From: CAYYMD01 sp964472875
GTDB lineage: Bacteria; Planctomycetota; Phycisphaerae; SM23-33
Length of the DNA: 30,330 nt
NCBI GenBank assembly: GCA_964472875.1
Contig: CAYYMD010000035.1
Location: forward strand, 1-30,330
Reading direction: 5' to 3'
A program made the translations under genes and the position numbers. Positions within the stretch are counted from its first letter, which is position 1; each line of letters opens with the position of its first letter. Shown one piece after another: positions 6,908 to 15,212 of the stretch. Under the pieces are notes generated by a model, which worked only from the letters and a program-made list of their open reading frames with translations, had not been told where the DNA came from and searched no databases.

Positions 6908-9274
6908 TTACACGCTCGTCGGCTCGCCGTCGGCGGAAGACGTGCCCGACTGATCTGCCTCGATGGATTCCTGCAACGACTGCCAGTCCTCCAGCGTCAT
7001 CATACATTCCCTCGCCTGCGAGCCCTTGTACTCGCCCAGAATACCTGCCTCGGCCATCTGGTCTATTATCCTGCTGGCGCGGCTGTAACCAATCTGGAGC
7101 CGCCGCTGCAACAGCGATACGCTGCCTCGCTGTGTTGTCAGCACGATTTCGACGGCCTTGTCGAATAACTCATCCTTCTCCTGCGCTGCGTCGCTTCCGG
7201 GCTTGCGCGTGGCGATATTCATAAGTTCTTCGTTGTACTGCGGCTTGCCGCGGCTGCGGAGTTCATCTACCACGCCGTGAATCTCGGACTCGTCCACGTA
7301 CGTGCCCTGCGCCCTTACGAGATTGGAAGTGCCCGGCTTGAGGAACAACATATCGCCGCGACCCAGCAGCACCTCTGCGCCGTTCTGGTCGAGGACTATG
7401 CGGCTTTCCTGCCGCGACGCCACGCGGAAACTTATGCGCGACGGCATGTTGGATTTTATCAGGCCGGTCACCACGTTGACGCTCGGACGCTGCGTGGCCA
7501 GTATCATGTGGATTCCGACCGCTCGGGCCTTCTGCGAAATGCGGATAATATGATTCTCGACTTCCTTGCCGGATGTCATAATCAAATCGGCCAGTTCGTC
7601 TATGATTATCACCACGTACGGCAGGCGTGTCTGGATCTGATCCTTCTGTTCCTTCGTTTCGGCGTTAAGCCGCTTGTAAAGTTCTTCCGGCTTGGTGCGG
7701 TTGTATTCGCCGATGTTCCGCACCCGCGCCTGGCGGAACAGATTGTAGCGCTGATCCATTTTTATGGCCGCCCATTCCAGGATGTTTTCCGCCCGCTGCA
7801 GGTCGTTTACTATCGGGCACATCAGGTGCGGCATGCTCTCGAAGCAGTTCATCTCGACCATCTTCGGGTCGACAAGGATAAATCGCACGTCGGCCGGCTT
7901 GCGTGTCATCAGCAGCGCCATGATAATCGAATTGAGACACACACTCTTACCCGAGCCGGTCGTGCCGGCGATAAGCATGTGCGGCATTGAGGCAAGGTCC
8001 GCCACTATCGGCTCGCCGCCGGCGTCCTTGCCCAGGTACAGCGGGAGAGCGTATTTTTTGTCGGCCCTGGAATCCGTATTCATCAGTTCCTTCAGGCGGA
8101 CTATTTCCTTCTCCATGTTCGGCACTTCCACGCCTATAGTGTCGCGGCCGGGCAGCGGCGAGACAACCCGCACGCCCGGCACCGCCAGCGCCCGGGCTAT
8201 GTCATGGGCGAGATTCGAAACGCGCGACACCTTTACGCCCGGCGCCAGAGCCACCTCGAAAAGCGTAATAACCGGACCGGTCATAAAGCCCAGCACCTGA
8301 GCATCCACCCCGAAATCGTCCAGTGTCTTTTGAAGCACGGCATGCTTTTCCTCGGCCTGGGCCTCCTGTGATTCGATATATCCGCTGGAAGGTTCTATCA
8401 GGTGGGCCGACGATGGCGGAGTGAAGTCTTTGTCGCTGCGGTCGGCATTCTTGGACGCCAGCGAGGGCGCTGTGGATGGTTGTTCCTTCTCAGCCGGTTT
8501 GGTTGACGGAGGTGGAGAGGGTTTTTTCTTCAGTTTTTTAATAACCTCGGCAACTTTGGGCCTGGGCGTCTCGGTCTTGTCGGAAACGGAAGTTGCGGAC
8601 CTTGCAGATTTTGCAGTTTTGTCCGACTTTGCCGATTGTGATTTGCCGAGTGATATCTTTCGACGCCAGGACCACACTTTCTTTCCGAATCGCGGCAGAT
8701 TCAGCACGAGATTATCCGCCGACAGCATCAATCCCACGCCGAATACCAGCATTATCATCAGCCAGGCCCCTGTGGAGGCGAATCGATCGAGCATGAAGGC
8801 GCCCACGGCCGTGCCGATTATTCCTGCATCTGCGGTGAGCACATCCGCAGTCGGATTTTTCAGATACGCTCCGGCCGCGGTGGCGGTCGCCAGCAAAACC
8901 ACCCCGGTCAGGCGCCACCACACATCTCGCACGCGCGAACCCAGTATCATTATCACCGTAGCAACCGAGGCAAACAGCAGTCCCATGTACGCCCCAACAC
9001 CGAACCAGTACCTCAGGTAATACGCCACGTATGCGCCGACGAGTCCGGCCGCATTGGACGGATTGCTCAGCGGCGGATAAACCGCCGGCGACGGCGGATC
9101 GGCGGCGTTATAAGTCAACAGACTGAGCCAGCAAAACACGACCGCGCCCACCAGAAAAATGATGACGAAATACCTGATGTACCTGTGATCCCTGGCGGGC
9201 AGCGCTATCGCCTGCCCTACCGGCTCAAGGGACGAACCTGCTGCGGAATTATTTTTGGATTCTGCTCCAGCCAT
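6908..9274 (-). CDS. ftsK: DNA translocase FtsK/SpoIIIE
   Basis: Hexameric ATP-driven DNA pump anchored at the division septum that clears the chromosome terminus and aids dimer resolution. Order along 788 aa: four membrane helices (about residues 33-185), a Lys/Ser/Thr/Pro-rich linker (about 205-300), the alpha/beta motor with Walker A GTTGSGKS at 437-444 and Walker B VVIIIDELADLIM near 553-565, and the C-terminal gamma winged helix (RGSVSLLQRRLQIGYSRASR), which reads KOPS-type sites. Length is typical for non-proteobacterial FtsK. No Shine-Dalgarno is visible before the ATG at 9274. The short Asp/Ser-rich tail after gamma is unremarkable. Confidence 0.97.
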   Translation of the reverse strand: MAGAESKNNSAAGSSLEPVGQAIALPARDHRYIRYFVIIFLVGAVVFCWLSLLTYNAADPPSPAVYPPLSNPSNAAGLVGAYVAYYLRYWFGVGAYMGLLFASVATVIMILGSRVRDVWWRLTGVVLLATATAAGAYLKNPTADVLTADAGIIGTAVGAFMLDRFASTGAWLMIMLVFGVGLMLSADNLVLNLPRFGKKVWSWRRKISLGKSQSAKSDKTAKSARSATSVSDKTETPRPKVAEVIKKLKKKPSPPPSTKPAEKEQPSTAPSLASKNADRSDKDFTPPSSAHLIEPSSGYIESQEAQAEEKHAVLQKTLDDFGVDAQVLGFMTGPVITLFEVALAPGVKVSRVSNLAHDIARALAVPGVRVVSPLPGRDTIGVEVPNMEKEIVRLKELMNTDSRADKKYALPLYLGKDAGGEPIVADLASMPHMLIAGTTGSGKSVCLNSIIMALLMTRKPADVRFILVDPKMVEMNCFESMPHLMCPIVNDLQRAENILEWAAIKMDQRYNLFRQARVRNIGEYNRTKPEELYKRLNAETKEQKDQIQTRLPYVVIIIDELADLIMTSGKEVENHIIRISQKARAVGIHMILATQRPSVNVVTGLIKSNMPSRISFRVASRQESRIVLDQNGAEVLLGRGDMLFLKPGTSNLVRAQGTYVDESEIHGVVDELRSRGKPQYNEELMNIATRKPGSDAAQEKDELFDKAVEIVLTTQRGSVSLLQRRLQIGYSRASRIIDQMAEAGILGEYKGSQARECMMTLEDWQSLQESIEADQSGTSSADGEPTSV

Positions 9275-9462
9275 TTAACGAACTTTAAGCCGTCTGCCTG
9301 CGATAAATCAACACCGGGCAGGCGCACACCTATAGATTACGGCCGACAAATTATCGGCTCAATACGTAGATTATCGGACGGAAACGCGGCTTCTCTCCAA
9401 CCCAAAGACGTTATTTTGCGGATTAGTTGATGCGTTAACGATTCGACGAAATAATCTGTCAA

Positions 9463-10194
9463 CTAACCATCCAAATTCCACCAGTGCTTGATGCCTTCCA
9501 TGACGCCCGCGGCGTATTCCGCCTGTGCGTGGTAAATATTGGGCGCCTCGAGAGCGGCCAGCTCCGGCTTGGAATTGCCGACCGCTACTCCGTTGAAGCC
9601 GCGCTTAAATAACATCTCATCGTTGCCGGAGTCACCGCAGACCAGCACGTTATCCTTGTCTATACCCCACTGGCCGGCCAGAAACTCCGCGGCCGCTCCT
9701 TTGTCGGCTTTTTTCGGCAGAAAGTCCAGGTCGCGGCTGGAACTGTATATAACCCTGGTTTCTATAGACGCCCGGGCCAATTCATCCTGGAGTTTTAGCA
9801 AATGTTCCTTGTCGGCATCGTAGAGGTAGTAACTGACCTTATAATCCGACTGCCACTTCTCCGGCTGAATCTCGAGTTCGTCATGGGCGGATAATACTTC
9901 CCGAACTTTTTTCGCATCCCAGTTTTCGTCGAGTATCTCATGCCACTGCTGCAGCAGTTCGCCCGAAGGGTGCAGATTTATATCGCTGCCCACTCCGCCA
10001 ATAACCGCGGCCGGGGCCGGCAAAGGCGTCTGTTCGATGGATTCGAGCACCGATTCGTAAAAGCGTCCCGAAGCGTACGAGAGCCCTACTTCGTCGTGAG
10101 AGTCGAGCCACCGGGCGAATCTTTCGAGACTCTCATCGTTTCCCAGCATGGTTCCGTCTATGTCGCTGACAATCAACTTCTCAAATTCCGGCAT
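9463..10194 (-). CDS. HAD-family sugar-phosphate phosphatase (mannosylfructose-/sucrose-6-phosphate phosphatase-like)
   Basis: A 243-aa HAD hydrolase with a C2 cap, of the sucrose-phosphate phosphatase type. Motif I is SDIDGTML with D11 and D13; motif II is the Ser in LSYASGR; the motif III Lys lies in KADKGAAAEFL; motif IV is VLVCGDSGNDEML. I choose the ATG at 10194 because GAAGGAG (10203-10209) sits well upstream; a longer frame to 10266 would overlap the upstream gene. It follows the disaccharide-phosphate synthase gene by about 40 nt, so it most likely removes the phosphate from that enzyme's product. The exact sugar is not certain. Confidence 0.88.
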   Translation of the reverse strand: MPEFEKLIVSDIDGTMLGNDESLERFARWLDSHDEVGLSYASGRFYESVLESIEQTPLPAPAAVIGGVGSDINLHPSGELLQQWHEILDENWDAKKVREVLSAHDELEIQPEKWQSDYKVSYYLYDADKEHLLKLQDELARASIETRVIYSSSRDLDFLPKKADKGAAAEFLAGQWGIDKDNVLVCGDSGNDEMLFKRGFNGVAVGNSKPELAALEAPNIYHAQAEYAAGVMEGIKHWWNLDG

Positions 10195-10234
10195 ATTCAC
10201 AACTCCTTCAGGAAAAATTAACCTAAGCACATTA

Positions 10235-11509
10235 TCAGGCGTAATCGGCCGAGGATACGTCTTCATGAATTCTCAACAGTCGCTGTGCGATTCCTATCCA
10301 GGTGAATTTCGCACGCGCCAGTTCCGGGCCGTATTTGCCCAGTTGAATGGCAACCTGCGGCAACTGCAGCACCACACATATCATGTGCCCGAATGTGCCG
10401 AAATCATACGGATTGGCGTAAAGCGCATGGACGCCCCATCTCACCTGCTGCCACAATCCGCCCTCGGTAGTTATCACCGTGGGTGTGCCGCAGGCCATCG
10501 CTTCCACGGCCGTCATCCCGAACGGCTCGTATCTGCTTGGCAGGGCAAACACGTCGGCAATGCGGTAATAGTTGGCCAACTGTTCGTCGGGAATGTAACT
10601 GCGAAAATCCACCCTGTTCTCGATTTCCAGGTCCTTGGCGAGTTTTTTCAGTTCTTTGTGCTGTTTTTTTTCGTCTTCATCGGGCTCATGCGAACCGGCG
10701 GCCAGTACCAGTTTTGCATCCTTAACGCGTTCGAACACGACGGGCATGGCCCAAAGCAGCAAATCGTAACCCTTGTTCCTGGCCATTCTTCCCAGGGCCA
10801 AAACGACCTGTTTTCCTTCATAGCCCAGCTCTCGCTTTAGGGCCTGCCTTTCCGCCCTGGAAACCGGATAGAACCTGGTGTCGTCATAACCCGGCGGAAT
10901 CAGATGTATCTTCTCCGACGGAACGTCGTAAGGTTCATCCTGCAGAACGTCCCGCTGGATGGGCGTGGTGGCGATAACGGCGTCGCATCCGTTGTAGATT
11001 GCTTTTTCCTCCCTTATACGCCGCCTGAAATTGTACTTCTGCTCGAGTTCTTCCGGGTCGCCCTCCATGTTCTTTTTTTTCCATGCGCCTATGGAGTGCG
11101 GCGTGTGAACATGGGGAATGTCCAGTTCCTTGGAAAGCGACTGTGCGGCCATGCCCGCGTCCCAGTAGTGGCTGTTGATAAAATCGTAACTCTCACGGTT
11201 CTTTTCCAGGAAAGGTTTGGCGTTGCGGACCCACTCGGGAATTTTCTCCCACAGGAATTCCTTCGGGATAAATTCCCTGCCGCCGCACGGAAAGCGCACC
11301 ACCCGCACATGGTCGCTTACTTTCTCCTGTTCGGGCTGGTCTTCGAATTGCCGGGTAAGAATGTCCACCTCGTAGCCCAGCCGCGAAAGCGACTTGCTCA
11401 GTTCCAGCACGTGCACAACCTGCCCCCCGGTGTCCGGCAGGCCGAGTTCCGGTTCCGCCGCCACATATCCGTGCGTGGACACCATCGCAATTCTGTTCCT
11501 CTGATTCAT
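10235..11509 (-). CDS. GT4 disaccharide-phosphate synthase, mannosylfructose-phosphate synthase-like (sucrose-phosphate synthase relative)
   Basis: A 424-aa GT-B enzyme predicted to join a nucleotide sugar to fructose 6-phosphate. The N-terminus has IAMVSTHGYVAAEPE, DTGGQVVHVLELSKSL, FPCGGREFIPKEFLW and INSHYWDAGMAAQSLS; HVHTPHSIGAWKKK follows. The donor domain has LALGRMARNKGYDLLLWA and the EX7E motif in RYEPFGMTAVEAMACGTP. From memory these segments align more closely with Agrobacterium mannosylfructose-phosphate synthase than with plant or cyanobacterial sucrose-phosphate synthase. The HAD phosphatase next to it completes a two-step route to a compatible-solute disaccharide. The family is firm; the sugar (mannose or glucose) is inference. 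Confidence 0.85.
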   Translation of the reverse strand: MNQRNRIAMVSTHGYVAAEPELGLPDTGGQVVHVLELSKSLSRLGYEVDILTRQFEDQPEQEKVSDHVRVVRFPCGGREFIPKEFLWEKIPEWVRNAKPFLEKNRESYDFINSHYWDAGMAAQSLSKELDIPHVHTPHSIGAWKKKNMEGDPEELEQKYNFRRRIREEKAIYNGCDAVIATTPIQRDVLQDEPYDVPSEKIHLIPPGYDDTRFYPVSRAERQALKRELGYEGKQVVLALGRMARNKGYDLLLWAMPVVFERVKDAKLVLAAGSHEPDEDEKKQHKELKKLAKDLEIENRVDFRSYIPDEQLANYYRIADVFALPSRYEPFGMTAVEAMACGTPTVITTEGGLWQQVRWGVHALYANPYDFGTFGHMICVVLQLPQVAIQLGKYGPELARAKFTWIGIAQRLLRIHEDVSSADYA

Positions 11510-11605
11510 TGGCCTATACCCTTTTTACTTCTTCATAATGTTGTGGCCGGCATTATCGCAGCCGGCGCTTTGAAATAACCTTCTATACTATCCTTCCATT
11601 AAAAT

Positions 11606-11611
11606 ATTATA
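11606..11611 (-). promoter_or_regulatory. Possible -10 element for the disaccharide synthase operon
   Basis: A perfect TATAAT (minus strand) in a GTGTATAAT context lies about 97 nt upstream of the start codon. No good -35 box is at the usual distance; TTGCAA is nearby but only 12 nt away. The same TGTATAAT string precedes fmt. Confidence 0.35.
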
Positions 11612-11798
11612 CACGCCCGGCATTTGCAATCCTGCGATCATCGGCCTACATTACGGTTGCAATATATTCATAATAAGCGTAGATTACTGCTTCATTAGCA
11701 ATGTCTCCTGTGGCATCACCGCCTGAACCTGTGCAGTGGCCACAGGCCGACGGTTCGGCGCCGGGACAGAATCCGGCAAAAATACAGAGGTGTGCGAC

Positions 11799-12074
11799 GT
11801 GGCTTTATCCGAACCCGAATCAGCGGGACCGGAAGAAGTTCGCCGGTTCGTGGAATCGTTGAGCAACGAAGAGCGTATGCTTATCGTTCTCAAGAGTGAG
11901 CTCTACGAAGGCAGCTGGAGCGAGATGCAGGCCGACCTTAAAGCCCGCCTGGAAGGCCGGCCGTATATTTTTAAACTCGCCCACAGGATAACGGACGACC
12001 TCGAACGGATATCCCGCCTGCGGGAATACGAGAGAAAACATAACGTAAACTTAAGTGACTACGTGGACTTGTAA
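11799..12074 (+). CDS. Small hypothetical protein, 91 aa
   Basis: I do not recognise the family. The protein is charged and helical (SNEERMLIVLKSELYEGSW, DDLERISRLREYERKHN), with no signal peptide or membrane segment. I choose the GTG at 11799, because AGAGGTG ends 6 nt upstream; an ATG at 11736 would add 21 poorly protein-like residues. It stands alone between the divergent disaccharide operon and the lipoprotein gene 111 nt downstream. The leading 290 nt otherwise hold only promoter-like AT-rich sequence. Confidence 0.65.
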   Translation: MALSEPESAGPEEVRRFVESLSNEERMLIVLKSELYEGSWSEMQADLKARLEGRPYIFKLAHRITDDLERISRLREYERKHNVNLSDYVDL

Positions 12075-12185
12075 TTGTCGAATGGGCGATTGGCTGATTT
12101 TCCGGTAACCGGCGTAATCGGCCTGTTATTATCAATCAGCTGATTCGTTTTGACATTTTTGCAGGTCAGATTGAAGGAGCAACAT

Positions 12186-13421
12186 ATGCGACATTTATGC
12201 AAAGTTGTTGTCATTATATTGGTAATGATTGCAGGCGGATGCGCCACCACGCACAAAGAGGCCTCCACAGATATAATGGATAAGGTCGTAGATTCGGATA
12301 TGCTGGAAACGGCGGCACTGCAGTATTACTGGAATATAGACGTGCCTTTGCAGTCCGATGAATTCGTACAGAACGTCTACCTTATTGACGAAAATCTCTA
12401 CTTAATCTCCAATCTCAATGTAATGACCGCGATAGACGCCGCAACCGGCGTCGTTAAATGGCACCGCCAGATAACATCTCCCGCAAGAAAACTGTTCAGG
12501 CCTACTCACTATGACAATGCTGCTATTAGCAAGAAAATCCCTGGAATCGCCTCACTTATCAGTCCCGAAACCGAACCTTCCCAAAAACAGACCGACCTGG
12601 TTTGCATCAATTCTCCCACCCGGCTTTTCGTACTGGACCGCACGACGGGAGAAATTTACAGAAAAATAGCATTCAAGTTTACCGCCAATACCGGCGGTGC
12701 ATGTGCCAACCAGTATTTTTACGTAGGCGGCACCGACGGCCACTTCCACGCCATACAAATAGATTTCGCACTGCACGCATGGGAGGTAGGCACCGAGGAC
12801 CTTATTACTTCGCCGCTGGAAACTTTCGGCGGACGTGTCTATTGCGCCAGCCAGGACAGTCGTGTATACGCATACTCGACAATGCCCACCAAAAACATGG
12901 CCTGGAAGCGCAAGATCGGCGGCCCGATAACAGCAGGTATACACGCAGACCCAAGAGGATTGTTCGTACCATGCATGGATAACCGACTCTATGCCTACGA
13001 AACGGCCACCGGCATAGAACTGTGGGAGCCATTCATATGTGAGGGTCCACTACGAAGTGCTGTGCAGGTTTCACAGAATACAATTTTCCAGTATGCCGAC
13101 GGCGACAAGTTCTACGCTATAGACCTGGCCACCGGCAGAGAAAGATGGTCCAGGCCGGATGGCCGCAAGGTAGTGGGATACTTTGATGGCAACGTATATA
13201 TACTGGATGCCGGCCGTCGTCTGCTGGTGCTGGATGAGATGCTGGGGAAGGTCAAACATCGCCTGCCCACCACCGGACTGGACATGTTTCTGGCCAATGT
13301 TTCCAGTCCGGCTATCTATGCGGCAAGACGAGACGGCCACGTTTTCTGCATACGTCATAAAGGGGCCGGGCACCTGAAGCCCGAAGATCTCAAAGATATT
13401 CGCACCACCGCCGTAAATTAA
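12186..13421 (+). CDS. Lipoprotein with PQQ-like beta-propeller
   Basis: A 411-aa secreted protein. The signal peptide MRHLCKVVVIILVMIAGGC ends in a lipobox with lipidated Cys19. The rest is made of repeats of the PQQ/beta-propeller type with recurring ATG-x-x-x-W or TTG turns: DAATGVVKWHRQ, RTTGEIYRK, ETATGIELWEP and LATGRERWSRP. This resembles BamB-type propellers, but several Phycisphaerae lipoproteins share the fold, so a BamB role in outer-membrane protein assembly is only possible. The ATG at 12186 is 6 nt after AAGGAG at 12174-12179, better than the upstream in-frame ATG at 12150. purH follows by 43 nt on the same strand. Confidence 0.88.
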   Translation: MRHLCKVVVIILVMIAGGCATTHKEASTDIMDKVVDSDMLETAALQYYWNIDVPLQSDEFVQNVYLIDENLYLISNLNVMTAIDAATGVVKWHRQITSPARKLFRPTHYDNAAISKKIPGIASLISPETEPSQKQTDLVCINSPTRLFVLDRTTGEIYRKIAFKFTANTGGACANQYFYVGGTDGHFHAIQIDFALHAWEVGTEDLITSPLETFGGRVYCASQDSRVYAYSTMPTKNMAWKRKIGGPITAGIHADPRGLFVPCMDNRLYAYETATGIELWEPFICEGPLRSAVQVSQNTIFQYADGDKFYAIDLATGRERWSRPDGRKVVGYFDGNVYILDAGRRLLVLDEMLGKVKHRLPTTGLDMFLANVSSPAIYAARRDGHVFCIRHKGAGHLKPEDLKDIRTTAVN

Positions 13422-13464
13422 CATGATAGTAAAATATTTTTTCCACCGGAAAGGAGCTGTTTAA

Positions 13465-15090
13465 ATGAAGCATTCCGTCAAACGGGCGTTGATTAGTGTT
13501 TATGACAAGACCGGCATAGAGGATTTCGCCAAAGCCCTTACGGAAATGGGCGTGGAAATTATTTCATCCGGGGGCACTGCCAGGGCGCTGGAGTCGGCCG
13601 GGGTGAAGGTCCGTTACGTTCAGGAATGGACAGGGTTTCCGGAGATGCTCGGCCACAGGGTGGTTACGCTGCATCCCAAGGTTCACGGAGCGATACTGGC
13701 AATACGCGACGACGCCGAACACCAGAAGGATATCGAAAAATACGACCTGGAGCCCATCGACCTGGTGTGCGTGAGTCTGTATCCGTTCGAAAACGCCATC
13801 GCCAAGGAAGGATGCACGCCGGATGAAGCGGTGGAGATGATAGACATCGGCGGCCCGACGCTTATACGCTCGGCCGCGAAGAACCACAAGTACGTTACCG
13901 TGGTTACCTCGCCCGACCAGTACGAGCAGATTCTGACGGACATGCGCGAAAACGACGGAGAAGTAACGGATGGCACGAAGCGTAAACTGGCCCGGCGGGC
14001 TTTCTCGCTGACGTGCTACTACGATACGATTATATCGAATTATCTTTCCGGCCTGACCGACGAGGAATTCCCGGAAAAAATATCATTTTCATATAACAAG
14101 GGCGCGGATTTGCGTTACGGCGAAAATCCGCATCAGAACGCCGCTTTCTACGCCAGCCCGCAGGCAAAAAGCGAACCGTGCATCGGGCGGGCGAAACTGC
14201 TGGGCGGCAAGCCGATATCGTATAACAACTATTTCGACGCGAACGCCGCACTGGAGCTGGTGAAGGAATTCACCGACCCGGCCGTGGCGATAATCAAGCA
14301 CGCCAACCCGGCCGGATGTGCCGTGGACGACAACATAGTCGAGGCCTACCGCAAGGCCTATTTCGGCGACGTCAACGCCTGCATGGGCGGAATCGTGGCG
14401 GTAAACCGTCCCATCACCGCCGAACTGGCTGAGGCGATTACCGAAACTTATCAGCGCTGGGGTAAAGACGCCGGCGCGGGCGGATTCTTCGCCGAGATTA
14501 TCATCGCGCCATCCTTCAACGAAGATGCCCTGGAGATAATTCGCGCCCGCAAGGGCTGGGGCAAAGACGTTCGCCTGCTGGAGGTTGGCGACCTCGACGG
14601 AGCCGTCAACCGCGAAAAGTTCCTCAAGTATGTCGTCGGCGGAATGCTCGTGCAGGACCGCGACCAGTTGTCACTCAACGAGGACGACTGGAAGGTCGTC
14701 ACGAAGCGAAAACCCGGCGATTCGGAAATGTCCGACCTGCGGTTCGCCTGGCTTGTATGCAAGCACGTCAAGTCCAACGCCATTGTCCTGGCCAAGGATC
14801 GGGCCCTTCTGGGCGCCGGAGCGGGGCAGATGAGCAGGGTAAACTCCGCCCGCCTGGCTTCGCAGATTGCGCGCGATTACGGCGGGGGCGGCGTGGTGGA
14901 CACTAAAGGGTGCGTGCTGGCATCCGACGCCTTCTTCCCCTTCCCGGACAGTCTCGACTGGGCGGCCGAAGTGGGCGCCTCGGCCGTTATAGAACCCGGC
15001 GGAGCCAAAAGAGACGACGAGGTCATCGCCCGGGCCGACGAATTGGACCTGACGATGATCTTCACCGGCGCCAGGCACTTTAACCACTGA
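13465..15090 (+). CDS. purH: Bifunctional AICAR formyltransferase / IMP cyclohydrolase
   Basis: Catalyses the last two steps of de novo purine synthesis: formylation of AICAR with 10-formyl-THF, then ring closure to IMP. The N-terminal MGS-like cyclohydrolase domain shows ALISVYDKTG, IISSGGTA, and GGPTLIRSAAKN. The formyltransferase domain carries the catalytic Lys-His in IIKHANPAGCAV (K278, H279) and the terminal VIEPGGAKRDDEVI. At 541 aa it is slightly longer than the usual 510-530. AAGGAG at 13451-13456 precedes the ATG by 8 nt. Its downstream gap holds only a GC hairpin without a T-run. Confidence 0.97.
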   Translation: MKHSVKRALISVYDKTGIEDFAKALTEMGVEIISSGGTARALESAGVKVRYVQEWTGFPEMLGHRVVTLHPKVHGAILAIRDDAEHQKDIEKYDLEPIDLVCVSLYPFENAIAKEGCTPDEAVEMIDIGGPTLIRSAAKNHKYVTVVTSPDQYEQILTDMRENDGEVTDGTKRKLARRAFSLTCYYDTIISNYLSGLTDEEFPEKISFSYNKGADLRYGENPHQNAAFYASPQAKSEPCIGRAKLLGGKPISYNNYFDANAALELVKEFTDPAVAIIKHANPAGCAVDDNIVEAYRKAYFGDVNACMGGIVAVNRPITAELAEAITETYQRWGKDAGAGGFFAEIIIAPSFNEDALEIIRARKGWGKDVRLLEVGDLDGAVNREKFLKYVVGGMLVQDRDQLSLNEDDWKVVTKRKPGDSEMSDLRFAWLVCKHVKSNAIVLAKDRALLGAGAGQMSRVNSARLASQIARDYGGGGVVDTKGCVLASDAFFPFPDSLDWAAEVGASAVIEPGGAKRDDEVIARADELDLTMIFTGARHFNH

Positions 15091-15193
15091 TGTGGCCGTA
15101 AATCCTGGCGAATTCCCGGGGGACTTTATAAACTTGTCGTCCCGCTTTGTTGGGCGGGAGCGAACGTTAAGGTGGCATTCGGTTTTAGTCTGC

Positions 15194-15199
15194 TAAAAT
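15194..15199 (+). promoter_or_regulatory. Possible extended -10 promoter before secDF
   Basis: TAAAAT with an upstream TGC gives an extended -10 pattern 13 nt before the secDF ATG. A GTGGCA-like -35 lies about 16 nt upstream. Such a promoter would leave a leader of only some 6 nt, which agrees with the lack of a Shine-Dalgarno sequence there. Confidence 0.35.
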
Positions 15200-15212
15200 A
15201 AGCGAAACGGAA

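Noticed and set aside
9423..9466. TTAGTTGA/TCAACTAA inverted repeat after the HAD gene
   Set aside because: The 28-nt loop and lack of a T-run make a terminator unlikely, and a chance 8-bp match is possible.
15140..15159. TCCCGC/GCGGGA hairpin between purH and secDF as a terminator
   Set aside because: The stem is only 6 bp with an 8-nt loop and no T-run follows.
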